A DNA stretch of 64,000 bases, from the NCBI RefSeq assembly GCF_963678635.1, contig NC_087066.1, forward strand, positions 42,059,338-42,123,337, read 5' to 3'. A program made the translations under genes and the position numbers. The notes below the pieces were generated by a model, which saw only the letters and a list, made by a program, of their open reading frames with translations, did no database searches and was not told the origin of the DNA. The stretch is from Symsagittifera roscoffensis. Lineage: Eukaryota > Xenacoelomorpha > Acoela > Convolutidae. Shown piece by piece: positions 1-12,014 of the stretch. Every line of letters starts with the position of its first letter. Within the stretch, counting starts at the first letter, position 1.

Positions 1-563
1 AAATCTTGTTTTTTTAATTGACCAAATTGCATTTCGGCTATTCGAAAATCCTATTATACCCTATTTGTCAGATGCGGCGCGATCCGCCTCCAATGTTAGT
101 GTATATTTACGCCGAAAGCGCCTTAAGATATATTTTATGGTTGGTCGGTCAAAAATGGACCCTTTGAGTGATCAGGGGGTCAATTCAGCATCAAGGTCAA
201 ATCACTGAGAGGTAACTGGAATGAAATGATTTTGCCCTGTGACAGTTTACCCTTATTCAATGCCTATTTATATTGAGGGAAGAGGGTAATGTATACCAAG
301 AACTTGGTTTTCAAATTCAAGTATTCAAAAAAAGAAATAAATTTGCCTTTTTTGAAAATTGCGTCCCTTGTAAAAGCAACCTGGTCAACTCTAAGCTCAA
401 AAAATAAGATTTTAGATCTTAAAAAAGTTTTTTTAATGATTTTGGGAAGAAAACCATTTTTACGATAAAACATCTCTGCGTTTTTTTAGCTTAAAATTGA
501 CGGCCTGGCGTGAACTTCTATCTCTTTACATCCCAAGGTCAGATATTGCCTGTTTCTTTTTAG

Positions 564-856
564 ACCAGCAGTCAACTACCAGTTCGGAATCATTCGACCG
601 ACGCACACTCTACAACACCCGCTGCTGTGTTGAACTAGATGCAAAGAGCTACTTCGACCATCGTCCACAAGCCAAACATTTCAGAAAGAGCTACACCTTC
701 TCCAGTTCTGTGTTGCGACCAGGAAAGCCAGACAGCGGTGCTGTACCTATGATGCCGGCCCAGTTGAGCGACAGTAGAAAACGACACTTTCCAAATAATC
801 AGAGTTGGTATTATTCAGGGACACTCTTCAGAAATTTGACTCTTTCACCACTCTAA
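564..856 (+). CDS. candidate terminal coding exon, unknown protein
   Basis: The segment stays open for 97 codons and ends in TAA. It is more GC-rich and more codon-like than the AT-rich DNA around it. It is immediately preceded by a good 3' splice acceptor: a pyrimidine run (TGTTTCTTTTTAG) ending at 563. No ATG starts the frame, so if real it is the last exon of a gene whose earlier exons lie upstream, possibly outside the window. The predicted peptide is Ser-, Arg- and Tyr-rich with no domain or membrane segment I recognise. No classical AATAAA follows closely. It could be chance; the acceptor and composition are the only support. Confidence 0.3.
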
Positions 857-2198
857 AGACCCCCTTCGCGCTTATTTTACCAAGTAAATTTCAATCGAGC
901 AAAACCCCATAGTTTACTTAAGAGCCGCACTGGCACTAACTTGCTCTCCCGAATCACTTGGAAATAATAATGGAAAAACTCTAAAAAAAAAAACAGTTTT
1001 TCAACGTTTTCCCCGCGATGCCCGAGTGATTCCAGGACGATTTAAATGATTTTCTGAGCTCTTCTTCTAGCAGGCATACTTTGAAGCAGTGGCGCTTCAA
1101 GATGTTCATTAAATTTCATAAATGCAACGCAAACGAATGGATTTTAAAATTTCAACGTTTTTGGTTGCGTTTTGACTGGATACCGAACGAACGTTAGGAG
1201 TAGTCAAAAACATAACGATCAAATTTTGAAACATATTGTTCACGATTCACAGCGACAACATTTCAATTGAGAAAACTGATCTGAATTGAGAAAACTGATC
1301 AGAGGTTTTCGCATTACACGGTAGCTTTACTGTGAGCTTTCGAGTTACACGCTTGCTTTACACGCTTACATACTAAAAAGCAAAAATTTCAGTAGTCGGA
1401 ACACTATGCTGACTATTTGCATACCTGCTACGCCGGGCGGATATACTTGTTTGACAAATCATGTAATAATGAGTGTGGAAAACGATGAAATTCTTCAGAG
1501 AAACTAAAAATTGGAAGTGAAGAGTTTCAGTCGCAGATGCAAATTGATTTTGCATGAAACAAGCAGACTTAATGAGGTCTGAACTGAGACCCATTCTAAT
1601 CTTGAACTTTTCAGCATGTAGATCATTGGGGTTATTGGGTTAGAAAACACAATAACTTTTCTAACGAAAATAAGTTTCTCAAAAAAGAAACTAAATTCAA
1701 AGAACAAAAAATCAAAGACCACATTGCTGAAGCCAAAACTCTCTCAATTATGAGAAAATTCGTAACACAGAAGCAAAACTGACCAAACCCAAACAAAAAA
1801 ATGGCAAAAAGAGAGGTAAATAAAAAATGGAATTAAAATCAATTAAAAATTACAAAAGCCCTGAAAACTTTAGGATGTCAACTTCGAACCTCCGAAGGCC
1901 AGTATTTACTTTATTTCATGGATAGTCAACACTTCTTTGATTGGTTCTTGAATTGTGTATCTGATGACGTTGATAAGTATCAACCTTGAACTCTGAGCCA
2001 TTTTTTGTTGACCGTCCATCTTGTCGTTGATTACCTAAATTCAGTTAAACTACCTTTAACACCATTGAGCTTGCCATTTGAAATAGTCATAATGACAGGA
2101 AAGATACAGCGCAAGGTTCATAGGATAATCAAACTCTGCATGGTGAATAAAATGATGATTCGGAGCTCATTTATTCTTCATAACTTACATAAAAAATC
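857..2198. other. non-coding stretch, no gene seen
   Basis: AT-rich DNA with no supported gene. The only local structure I see is a 17-base word, AATTGAGAAAACTGATC, present twice in tandem at 1265-1281 and 1284-1300 (19-bp period). Confidence 0.5.
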
Positions 2199-3798
2199 GG
2201 TGTCAGGACAAAAGATACCATACCAAAAGCTCCCATGACAAAAGATACCATACCAAAAGATCCCTTGTATAAAAATCGCCCATACCATAAAATCCCATGC
2301 CAATTAAAAAGATCCCATGAATTATGAACAAAAATCATGATCAAAGTGTAAGCAGAAATAAATCTAGAGTAATGATACCTCAATTAGGTTCGCGCTATTG
2401 AAAAACAATGCAAATTTAAGATAACTAAATTTAAACTGGACTCATTTTTGGGATTAACATAGTGCCAACACGTGTTTAATTTAGTGTTAATATGGCATTG
2501 AATTAGAACAACTTAATTGAAAATGTATACACTCTGCATTCATTATCTCCCTCTTTAACTCATTGATAAGTCAAAAATGAATTCTTTTACTTGGGGAACC
2601 TCACAAAAAGGCCAAACTTTGATTATTCTTGATGGCCATGAATTTCAAAAGAAACGCGATACGAAGACAACGACACACTGGCGCTGCAGCAAATGGAGAT
2701 CGTATAAATGCCCGAAAACTTTAATCTATTCTGGGAGCGATGTAGTCTCACAGAGCAACGAGCATAGTCATGAGCATCAAAATGCTGTGTGTGGTCTAGC
2801 CCGAACCACAAATGCAGTTGAAGGGTGGCATCTAGGTGTAACCGCTTTGTTTCAAGGCAGCCATCCTTCAATACATACGTTTCTCGAAAAAATTCAACTG
2901 GATTCCTACAATCAAAAGTTCAACATTTTGAAGGCACCCAGCGGCACTATCAACTTATCCCGGAAGAAGTACCGTGATCTGAATGAAAAAGTTCAACAGA
3001 TAACAAGTTCATACACAGACTCTAACTTATTGTCTTATATCCGTTCACTTGCCCATTTAACCATTTAACCTATTAAATTTTGTTATAGTTTTTGCCTAAT
3101 TTTTCCTAAATTTAAAATTGTTTGATCAACTTTTTTATAGACGTCTCCTTGCACCCTCCCGGAGAACGCCGAAACGCAATACTACGACTCGCATTCAAAA
3201 ATGCTGTCTCTAGCAATTTGATCCCAGAGCAATTGCTCTTATTGACGGGAGGCTAGGTTGGGGGTAGGGGACTGACGGCCCTTTGAGTATTGCGCCTAGC
3301 GAAAAAAAGTTGATCAAAATTGAGAATTGATATTTTTTATCAAATAGAACGGCAAGTGATTCGCAATGAAAATGATTTGAAAGCTTTAGAATTTTGCAAA
3401 AACTCAATTTCAATTTTGTACCGACTTGAATTGTCTGATAATCAGGCCATTTTTAGCAAAGTTGGTTTTGATTAATTGGAAATCCTTTTCAAGTTCAATT
3501 ATAGTCTAAGCTGTTTTGAAGTTTGAGTTTCATTTTAAAGGCCAAGTGATTAGCAAGGTCATTCATGTTCGAAATTTGTGCAGCAAAATTTTTGCCGTTG
3601 CTTTGATTTTAACCGACGCTTTGTTTTTGCTTTGATCGATTAACCGCTTTATTTTCAATTCTCAGGTTCTTTGTTATTTTATTATGGTATCTTATGTCGT
3701 GGGCGATTTTAGAACGAGGTATCTTTTGGAATGGTATCTTATTGACTGGGATCTTCTCGTTTGGGATCTTAAGGTAAGGGATCTTTTGTCATGTAACC
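2199..3798 (+). mobile_element. internally deleted Mutator-like (MULE) DNA transposon
   Basis: An element of about 1.6 kb bounded by an identical 8-bp direct repeat, AAAAAATC (2191-2198 and 3799-3806), read as the target-site duplication. The termini are imperfect inverted repeats beginning GGT (left) and ending ACC (right). They share GACAAAAGAT next to the ends and then degenerate copies of GATACCATACCAAAAGATCCC-like words over roughly 2199-2340 and 3680-3798. Long inverted repeats built from short repeated words, with an 8-bp duplication, fit the Mutator superfamily. The internal ORF (2577-3068) joins a FLYWCH zinc finger to the tail of a MULE transposase, so the catalytic middle has been lost. 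This copy is therefore non-autonomous. Confidence 0.75.
2577..3068 (+). pseudogene. FLYWCH zinc finger fused to MULE transposase C-terminus (deletion derivative)
   Basis: The ORF is 163 codons and starts with a true ATG. Residues about 5-65 form a FLYWCH-type zinc finger: a KGQTLIILDGHEF strand, then THWRCSKWRSYKCPKTL with the two cysteines, then NEHSHEH with the histidines. FLYWCH domains sit at the N-terminus of many animal MULE transposases and are thought to bind DNA. From about residue 75 the sequence RTTNAVEGWH followed by SHPSIHTFLEKIQ matches the extreme C-terminal block of such transposases. The DDE catalytic core of several hundred residues that normally separates these blocks is absent. 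The junction is in frame, so a small DNA-binding-only protein could still be made. It lies inside the inverted repeats of the 2199-3798 element. Confidence 0.7.
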
Positions 3799-3806
3799 AA
3801 AAAATC

Positions 3807-5485
3807 ACGCAGTTAGCAAAAATAGCTCGTGAAATAATAAACACTGTTACCATGCAAACATGAACTTTGAAATGGGGAAATGGAAAAGTGCCAGTGCATT
3901 GACAAAAAACTTTCGTCCTGGGTCTGCCAGGACGAAATTCGGAACGGGGAAGCTTGGGGGGGGACTCTCATCGAGTGCCTAAAATACGTAGCGTTTAAAG
4001 CGCGTCCATCGTTCAGTCGTTAATGTTAGACAATGAAACTTTGAAATTTCACTAGAAAATTGTAGACTGCGTGCCTGCAAACGGCGGCGTTTAGAAGAAA
4101 AGAAGAAGAAGAATTTATTTCTCCATATAGTTGATAATACAAGCATCAATTTATTTAAATTATTAAATTAACAAAATGGAGGGGATAGACAAGAAATTTA
4201 GGTAAGAAATTTGACTTAAAGTTGACAATTTATTTTGGCTATCATCAATTTACATAAGCATTTCAGTAAATGTCACAACTAAATGTAATAATTTGGAATC
4301 TTGTGTTCAGGTTCTTCCAGCATTCATTATATCTGAGGAAAATCAATGGGACTTCAAAATCAGCTAAAACCCGAACAATCGAATTTCACGAAAGTCGAAC
4401 AAAACACTTAAATTTTTGCATAACACTTTAATGCTTATCAACAATACCCTTTAATTTCAGTTGACAATTAAAGCTTATTTCAAAAATAACATTCTCAACT
4501 TTTCGGTTGAAAACTTCACATTGAATTTTCTAACAACCTCGTTGACATACCAAAACTTTTCAAGGTAACATCTTTTCATCAAGGGTAATTTTGACTTCAG
4601 TTTGAATGTAAACACAGGCAAATGGAAACTTAACATGCTACTGTTTGAAAAATTCGGAATGTAGATTGAAATTCCAATTTGATTTGAACCGGAAACGGGA
4701 TTAATTATTGTTAAACTTGCGTTCAATGAAGCTCTCCAGCAATATTTTTTAGTAAGCTCTTAATTTTTTCAGATCACTTAATCAGTGGATTGTTTCCCAA
4801 TCATAATTTCGAGAACATGGAAGCCAGAAAAAATGCTGCAATGTTCAAAAATTCTGCACACGCCTTATGTATGTTTAACTTACATCGTACAAACACCGAT
4901 GGCAACATGACTTAACCCAATTTTAAAAAATGACCAATTATCGACCTGTTTCTGTTGATGCCTGAAGCCTGAAGCCCTATATATCTCAGTTTCCAATTCT
5001 CAATTAGGCCTGTATTAGTTATTTTGAATTTGAATTCTCTTTGAGAGGCTACCATACAACAAACTATGTATAAATAAAAACGATTCAAGGACAATTCACG
5101 AGCCGAGGACTCTTCACCACTCTTGTAGGACTAAACCTAGCTATCCTAATAACAATTTAGAGAGAAAAAAAAGTAAGAACGAAAAAAACAAACACTACCT
5201 GTATAAGTGTCTTCACTGCATTCATTGACACTTGACACGTAATCAATTGGCGATTCTGGTATTTTTCTGGTCAAACCTAGGCAACCCTCCAAACAAAATA
5301 TATTGATGCAATTCGTTTCATCAATTTCTTCTGATCGTTTATTGATATATTAGCACAGGTAGCAAATCCAAGCTTTCATTTTAGTTCATAAGTGATCCGC
5401 TTTTGTCGTAATTTAATGGGTATAGAGTCGACTATTTTAAAAATCTAACACAGGATTCTCTAGGAGCATAAAAATACAATTGCAA
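3807..5485. other. non-coding stretch, one hairpin
   Basis: No supported gene. It contains the perfect hairpin at 3911-3937, a run of G at about 3957-3964, and an AGAAGAAGAATTTATT-rich patch near 4100. The rest is AT-rich DNA without recognisable features. Confidence 0.5.
3911..3937. other. perfect 11-bp hairpin
   Basis: TTTCGTCCTGG (3911-3921) is exactly complementary to CCAGGACGAAA (3927-3937), with a 5-base loop GTCTG. It is GC-rich in an AT-rich surround, 105 bp outside the right end of the MULE. Its function is unknown. Confidence 0.6.
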
Positions 5486-6020
5486 AAAAACGATAACCGT
5501 GATTCGATAACCCTTAATCGAACGATAAACGAAGTTCGATTTAGGCAAACAAGCCAGACATTTGAATACTAAATAAGCGCAACGAAACAGAACTAACGAA
5601 GAGGAAACAAAGCCGACAATGTTTGAGCGGACACAAGTTGAGCCGGAAAAAAAAACTATTTTATAAAAATCTTTGAGGTATTGAGTCCCTCCTGAAACTA
5701 CAATAAACAACACTTGCACTAGCAACTACAATAAAATTTCCCGTGGGTAAAAAAATCCTTGATGTGTCAACGCAATGGGACAAAACTTACGAAGACAAAA
5801 CAAAGCCGACAACCTTTGAGAAGACACAAGTTGAGCCGAAAAAAAAACATGATAAAAAAACAGTAAACGTTAAAGTTCCATCTGAAAATACAATAAAAAA
5901 CGTTTGCACTTGCAATTACAATAAAAACAGCTTACAGAATAAAAAAACCGTGATGTGCCGACTAAGTCGACAACTTGAGCAGACAAACCAAAGTCTGACA
6001 AATCAATGTTTATCAAAAAA
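5486..6020 (+). repeat. degenerate tandem repeat, about 195-260-bp units
   Basis: Three diverged units begin with a run of A followed by CCGTGAT or CTTGATG (about 5486, 5748 and 5941). The first two also share the words AAACAAAGCCGACAA, GACACAAGTTGAGCCG and ACAATAAA in the same order. A reading frame (5743-6282, GTG start, Lys-rich, 179 codons) crosses the second and third units, but it has no ATG at its start and also crosses a tRNA-like stretch. I therefore do not call it a gene. A diverged minisatellite or a duplicated exon are both possible. Confidence 0.45.
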
Positions 6021-6049
6021 ATTTAATTGCATACATACTGAAAAAAACA

Positions 6050-6125
6050 AGGTCCCGCCTGGACTCAAACTCCAGACCTTATGGCCCACAGGCAACGGCC
6101 TTACCTCTAAGCCCAGTGGGAAGGA
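6050..6125 (-). other. tRNA-like sequence (pseudo-tRNA or SINE head)
   Basis: Read on the minus strand this has an A-box-like TGGGCTTAGAGG. About 45 bases later is a perfect T arm, CTGGA GTTTGAG TCCAG, whose loop resembles a B box. The acceptor arm pairs at only about five of seven positions and I cannot form a good anticodon stem, so a functional tRNA is unlikely. It may be a tRNA pseudogene or the head of a tRNA-derived SINE. Confidence 0.4.
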
Positions 6126-6282
6126 ATTTACTAGTTGTTATGATACAATATTAAAACAAGTTGAAGATTTGCAAGAAAAGTTGTTTCCGAAAAAAAAAGT
6201 ATCCCAAGACAAGACACTTGCTCTCGCAAGTGTGAAACATCCTATAAGTGTTGAACGCGTGAGCTCAAAATCGAAAAGATAA

Positions 6283-7809
6283 TTCACGGTGATGATTTCT
6301 ATTAAATTAAAGGGTGTTAGAAAATTGCTAATTCGGCCAACTTGGTGTAATAAACCCGCGTCATATTTCGCGCTATTAACGCGGAAGTGGCTATTTAATA
6401 CGGTTGACAAGGATTTCACAAATAAAAGAGGCCTGATGTTTAGTCTGTTTATTATTCATATAGAACTAAGTTCCAACTAATTTTCAAACTTCATAAATTT
6501 TTTCAAAGAAAAAACTATATCATCCAAGACTTTGCCCTGATTTGAGCAGTTTTTTTCTCCGTATATCAAAAAGAATGTTGATTTGGTCCAAAGCTTAAAT
6601 GCTAACAAAGGTCCAGCTTCCCAAAGTCTGCAAAGGGTAAGAATTTTTGTTTAGGACAACATTCCAGCAATTTAGATGCCAATATATCGTGGATGCGGAT
6701 CTGCTGAAAGTAAAGAGATGTTGTATTGGTTGAATACCTTATTGGAAAAAGAAGCTAATTATCCAGCCCGCGAATATCTCAACGAATATGCATCAACTGA
6801 TTGAGATGTTTCCGGCCTTTTTTGATATTCAACCAAAACAATTATAATTTCGTTTATCACTTTATCTGCGTTTTAACTTATTTATTGACAGTGACCAATC
6901 TAGTTAATTCCTGGAGAAAGAACTTTCCCGTAATCATTTTCCGAATATGATATAAGGACCCTATTTCTCTTAAATTCCTACACCGCATTCGAACTTTTTG
7001 AAGAGGGCAATTTTCTCACCAAAACATTGGTTTTCTTCTGCGCACGCTTTCCCTTAAAATTAGTGTTTGAGCACCAGGAAAACTTTAAGAAAATTTTAAG
7101 GTCCATCTTCCGAGAATGGATGTAAAATAGTTCCAAAGTGAAGCCCATTTGGGTAATCACAGGGTCGAACCCTTGAGAGGAGTTGGATTTCCCCATTCAG
7201 CCTCTCTAGGACTCAAGACCCTAAATGCTTAAAAGGTTTAAATCCGCTACTCCTTACATTTTAAAAACTATCTCCAAAAGTTACGTCAGTTTCATGAGTT
7301 CAAGATTCAGCCCCAACGGTTTCTGATCTTTTTCAATCAAAAACTTATAACTAAATACTAGTAAGCTTAAAATTTTGCGCAAATTGGCTGTCAAAAGTTA
7401 CAAGCTTGGTGTTTTTTTTTCAAGAAGATGTACCATACTGTCGGATGCTTCGGGGGTTAGTAACTTGAACGTAATTTTACACTGGATTGAATTATCAGTT
7501 TTTTTCAGTAAGGGTTTTTGAATGGCTTTTTAAGGGACAATTTCCTAGTTGCGGCAATTTAGAAGAAAAGGGCGGAGTGTTCATGCTCGAGGTGAGTTTT
7601 GTATTAAGACCAATTTTGACTTCATAATTACTCAAGTTGGATGGAAATTGTTTTCACCCATATGGGAGATGATGCTGTCTTGGACTAAACTATTAAAAGA
7701 TATTTCACCTGCGACCAGTGTTTGTGAAGTGAGAGATTTTAAAAATTGCCCATTTGGCCAAGTTAAGACAAGTAACGCGCGCTATTGCTCAGTTTCGCTC
7801 AATAAAAAA
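6283..7809. other. non-coding stretch, no gene seen
   Basis: AT-rich sequence without supported genes. Short open frames are present on both strands but show no domain, splice or codon-bias support. Confidence 0.5.
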
Positions 7810-8060
7810 GATCACAATCGGACAATTCGCTCGAAAAGTCAGCCGATTTAAATATCAGACAATTCGGCCATATTTCACATCGAATTTTAAATTAATGCTG
7901 AATTATACATTAAACGAAAAATGATTAAAGCGCACTATAAATTTCACGCAGCTGGTCATGCGGTCACTACTTGCCTAAGCCGCTCTACTTGCCTGTAGAA
8001 AATATGGCAGAGTTGTCTCTGGCAGAATAATTGTCTGTCTACTTTTGACATTAAAAGTGG
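7810..8060. mobile_element. degenerate relic of a short inverted-repeat element
   Basis: The left part carries GACAATTCG and AGACAATTCGGCC words. The right part carries inverted TTGTCTCTGGCAGA and AATTGTCTGTC words. Between them is GCGGTCACTA, which matches part of the core of the 12393-12693 element. This looks like an old, diverged member of that group. The ends are not definable. Confidence 0.3.
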
Positions 8061-9348
8061 AAGGAAAATTTAAAAACGAAAATGTAAACAACTTCAGAAT
8101 TTTCATTTCATTTAAAAAAAATTTATGGATTTTTTTTGAAACTGCGGCAAATATCTTAACGGGCAGTCTTAAATACCACGATACGAGCAGTCTTGTTTTG
8201 AGTGTTCTTCATTTTTGGCAATAAAAAATCCCGCAATCCATACTTAATGTAAGTTTTTATTTAATTTTTTTCAAACTGATATTTAATAGATAATTTTTTG
8301 GCTCATTTGTAAACTAGCTTTCAGGAGGGGCTGAAAAAGCAACTTTTTGGTGAAACCTTTGCTGAAAAACAGGAATTTTGGTAAAAACTAGGGTTTCGAT
8401 CGGAGCTCAAAAAATCGAAATGTCTCAACAAAATTTTTTTTCCAAAGCCTAAAACATCGCTAGCATCCCTTTTGAATATTGCGCGCAGAAATTGCCAATT
8501 CTCAGTGATCACACACTATAATCTGACCTATTTCAAGTTTTCTCGGTTAGAAAAAAAACTAAAGACAATTAGAATTCACTAGATACATAAATGTACATTG
8601 ATATTAAACAATTCAAATGTTTTATTACAAATAAGTTAGGATCAAATTTACAAACATCAATAGAGGAAAATAATTGTTTGCACTTGAAAGAGTTGAACTA
8701 ATAAAGAATTAACTGAAACTTACTCATTATAACATTAAGTTAGGTGAACATTTTAATATAATGGACACCGATAGTGAGCGAAGTTTCCCTAGATTGAATT
8801 AAGAAACGGTTGGTCTTGCATTGAGCACAACCGGGGGCTAATTAAAAAACATTAGGAACAGAAGAAAGTTGAGCCAGTCGAACTGATTTTAAACTTTGGT
8901 GTGCATTTTCAGAAAACCAATTTTTATACTTAAAAATAAGCTCTTCTCTTACATTCATTTCGGCCTTTAAGCTGTGAGCACAAACAATTTACCTTGTACT
9001 TTTTACTATTGCAAAAAAGGCAAGTAGAAAGATTTCTAAAATAAATGCTATGTATCTATAATTGATATGGCAACTGAAATTAGTAACGAGACACACTGAA
9101 CAAAGTTTGAATGCAAAGATTGCTGAGCAGTTTATAAGCCCATTTAGATGGCTCAAGAAAGCAAATTTTTCAAAAACTCATTATTGTATCTTATTTACAT
9201 CATCGTAGCAAAAAGATTGATGAAAAACTGCCTCAGCTAATCCTATTATTTCCTTGAATTCGATGATTATTAAGGCTTTACTGAAGGGTCAGAAATCAGT
9301 ACTTATTGCTAATTACTATGAGTTTCCTCAAAGCGAAGTTAGTAAAAA
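8061..9348. other. non-coding stretch downstream of the transporter gene
   Basis: AT-rich DNA with no supported gene. Its right part would hold the 3' UTR of the minus-strand transporter. Several TTTATT words (AATAAA on the minus strand) occur, but none can be singled out as the polyadenylation signal. Confidence 0.45.
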
Positions 9349-10809
9349 CTATTTATCTCTAATTTGTTTCCCTGTAGTGTCAAAAGGCAGCATCATTATC
9401 GTAATCATAGTTACGACTCCCATCGATACATAGACAGACAGCGCCATGGCAAAGTTAGATTTAGCCAATACTTGAGCTACAAAAGGGGTCATGATCATGC
9501 CTATCCTACTACATGAAGTGCCCACACCTATGGCCGTGGCTCTAATATTTGTAGGATACGCTTCACACAGATATAAATACATAGCCTGTACTGTAGCCAC
9601 AATGAATACTTTACAAAGAGTGATTAAAATTAGCGCCACTATAGGGTTGGGACAGAAAAATAGAAAGAAGGTGACAAAACAATACAAAGCCATACAAGCT
9701 AGCATGAGTCTCACTCGTCCAACTATATTCGATAGAGTCATACTAATAAACGCACCAATTATGATATGCACATGGCTGATAAGAATCATTCCATAGTCAC
9801 TTGAGTCTAAAGAATGGCACGAGGCTCTGCAGTAATTTACTTCATCAGAAGTGAAACAAGTTTCTCGGTCCGAGTCTGTGTTGCTTCGGGCAGCTTGTAG
9901 AGACTCCGTGAACAACATTCCCATTCCGAACCCAGTTCCCATGGTGCAAAACCAGAGCACGCATTGACAGATCGTCAACCTCGTCAATTCTTTCGTTGCA
10001 AAAAGATTCGCGTATTTGCCTCGCGAGGGCTTTGTGATGGGCTTGACGTCACCGAAAAGAAGATGGGCTCGATTAATTGCTGCCATTTTGGTTAGAATCC
10101 ACTTGGCTCTACTGGTTTGGCCGCTAACCAACAGATATCTGGGACTTTCGTCCAGAACTAAATATGCAGCTACAAAACACACAAACTGGGGCAGTGAGCA
10201 AACTACCACTAAATATCGCCATCCATATTTGGAAATATCAACTAAGAAATAAGCTGCAATTCCTGTGAAAAGAGGCGCCAGTCCTGATAAAACATGGAGA
10301 ATCAGCATACACTTTGCTCTTTGTTTTGTCTCCACTAGTTCGGCAGCGTAAGTCGGAACTGTATGAATACCTCCGATGCCAAAGCCGCATAGAAGTCTTA
10401 GTACAAAATACCAGCCAACTGACGGAGAGAAAGAACTGATGATTCCGTAGTAGCCAGTCCAGATACAAATAGCCAGCAAGATTGGCTTCCGTCCCCAGAT
10501 ATCCGCAATTTTGCCCCACACTAGAGCTCCGAAAAACATTCCGATAAATGGAGCAGTAGTAGTTAAAGCCTCTTGCCAGCCTTTTAAATTCCACTGACAC
10601 AGTAATTCAGGACCAGTGATGAAGCTAATACTTTCTTCCGCTATTTCGGCAAAATAAGCTAACGCTAAAGTTGCCATCACGCCATATTGATATTTGCCGA
10701 AACCAGCGCGTGTTAGCGCCTCGTCAAACCCCAGCTCTTGAAGGGAAAGCTGCCCAGCCTCGAACGGGATTCGAGAGCTGATGGTTAAAGCTCGGCCATC
10801 ACTAGACAT
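9349..10809 (-). CDS. SVOP/SV2-like major facilitator superfamily transporter
   Basis: The ORF encodes a 486-residue single-exon membrane transporter with about 12 hydrophobic segments. The MFS signature between helices 2 and 3 is clear (GKIADIWGRKP, residues 99-109). DESPRYL follows helix 6 (220-226) and YPTNIRATAIG lies before helix 11 (418-428). The N-terminal block ALTRAGFGKYQYGV and the cysteine-rich loop after helix 7 (Cys318, Cys327, Cys331) fit the SV2-related/SVOP group rather than generic sugar carriers. These proteins sit in vesicle or plasma membranes and carry organic ions or nucleotides; the substrate here cannot be read from sequence. The ATG at 10809 gives a normal-length N-terminus. 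Length and motifs look complete, so it is probably functional. The absence of introns is unusual for this family and could mean an ancestral retrocopy. Confidence 0.85.
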   Translation of the reverse strand: MSSDGRALTISSRIPFEAGQLSLQELGFDEALTRAGFGKYQYGVMATLALAYFAEIAEESISFITGPELLCQWNLKGWQEALTTTAPFIGMFFGALVWGKIADIWGRKPILLAICIWTGYYGIISSFSPSVGWYFVLRLLCGFGIGGIHTVPTYAAELVETKQRAKCMLILHVLSGLAPLFTGIAAYFLVDISKYGWRYLVVVCSLPQFVCFVAAYLVLDESPRYLLVSGQTSRAKWILTKMAAINRAHLLFGDVKPITKPSRGKYANLFATKELTRLTICQCVLWFCTMGTGFGMGMLFTESLQAARSNTDSDRETCFTSDEVNYCRASCHSLDSSDYGMILISHVHIIIGAFISMTLSNIVGRVRLMLACMALYCFVTFFLFFCPNPIVALILITLCKVFIVATVQAMYLYLCEAYPTNIRATAIGVGTSCSRIGMIMTPFVAQVLAKSNFAMALSVYVSMGVVTMITIMMLPFDTTGKQIRDK

Positions 10810-12014
10810 GATTACGTCGGGACTTCTGCCATTTTTACGGCCTCGGCTAACTCAAATTATACTGAAAGTAGAACACCATTTGATCATTGGAAACAAAATA
10901 GGCATAATCACGATAATTAATCTATCCGAAATTTCATTTTTGATCATTTCCTGATGTTTTGATCAAATAAATATTTTCGTAGAATGCTTCAAAGCTAATC
11001 ATGTAAGAGCAATTGAGGTGATACAACTTTACTTGCAAACAACTAGATAAATGAAAACGAAAAACAAAAAGGACAGCCGGTTAATGAACAATTATCACAG
11101 AATGTCTCGATCACAAGGATTGAAAGACCTCTGATTTATTTACAGAGCACAATGGCAGTACAGACTCCTCATAATAACGAGCCACTGAGGCAAAGTAAAA
11201 AAAAATCCAGCAAACTTCAGCTGTTAAGCCTTTATAAATTCCCCGGAAATTTAGTTTGAAACAATTATTTAAAATACAACCAGCACAAAAATTCTACAAG
11301 CTTCCCAAGGCAGCAGAGCTGCGCAAAATAAATTTCAGCCTATGAACTGCATGAATGGCGCCAAATGCACTAGAACTCTGCATTTGATTTATTTTTGAAG
11401 ACATGAAATTAATCGCTAAAAGATAACATTTCGAGCGAGCAATTTAAGCAGTAGAAGAAACATATGAAATTATTTGACAGCTTAAATTGATTCGCAAAAC
11501 TTTGGTTATTGGAACAAACAACTATAGCAAAAGAAATTCAAATTATTTTGCTTTGTTATATGAAAACTTGAATTGATTTGCATTAAGATACGTTTTTCGA
11601 GCATGGAGTTCCAGCGAAATTAGCAAAATATGTTTGAGCAAGCGAGTCATAGGATCCGAATTAAACTCAACTAGCGTCTAACGCACTTCCGGTGCTGCAA
11701 ACTGATAAATAAACGTGAAAACAGCTTACATAAAATATATGAAGAAAACCACGAAAGTAACAATACACTGGGGCATCCAACCACGCTTTTGATTTCCGAA
11801 ATTGGATAATAAACAAAATTCAACCTAAAAGTTCTTTTTAAAGTAAAATGGTGAAATCTTCACACCTGGCTTTCAGATCTTCGAATTTCCAAATCAGAAA
11901 CAAAACCCTTAAATGACCGACAGCATACAACTGCACCTTCCATATTAAGCAATTTCATTGGCAAAATCACCAAAATTATGAAAGACTCTTGTCTAACTTG
12001 CTTCTATCTTTTCG
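10810..12014. other. non-coding stretch upstream of the transporter gene
   Basis: AT-rich DNA. Its left part must contain the promoter and 5' UTR of the minus-strand transporter, but no TATA box or other element stands out. No genes or repeats are supported. Confidence 0.45.

Noticed and set aside
6050-6125. Functional tRNA gene.
   Set aside because: The T arm is good but the acceptor is mismatched and no anticodon stem forms.
5743-6282. 179-codon Lys-rich ORF as a gene.
   Set aside because: It lacks an ATG at its start, runs across degenerate tandem repeats and a tRNA-like sequence, and shows no domain.
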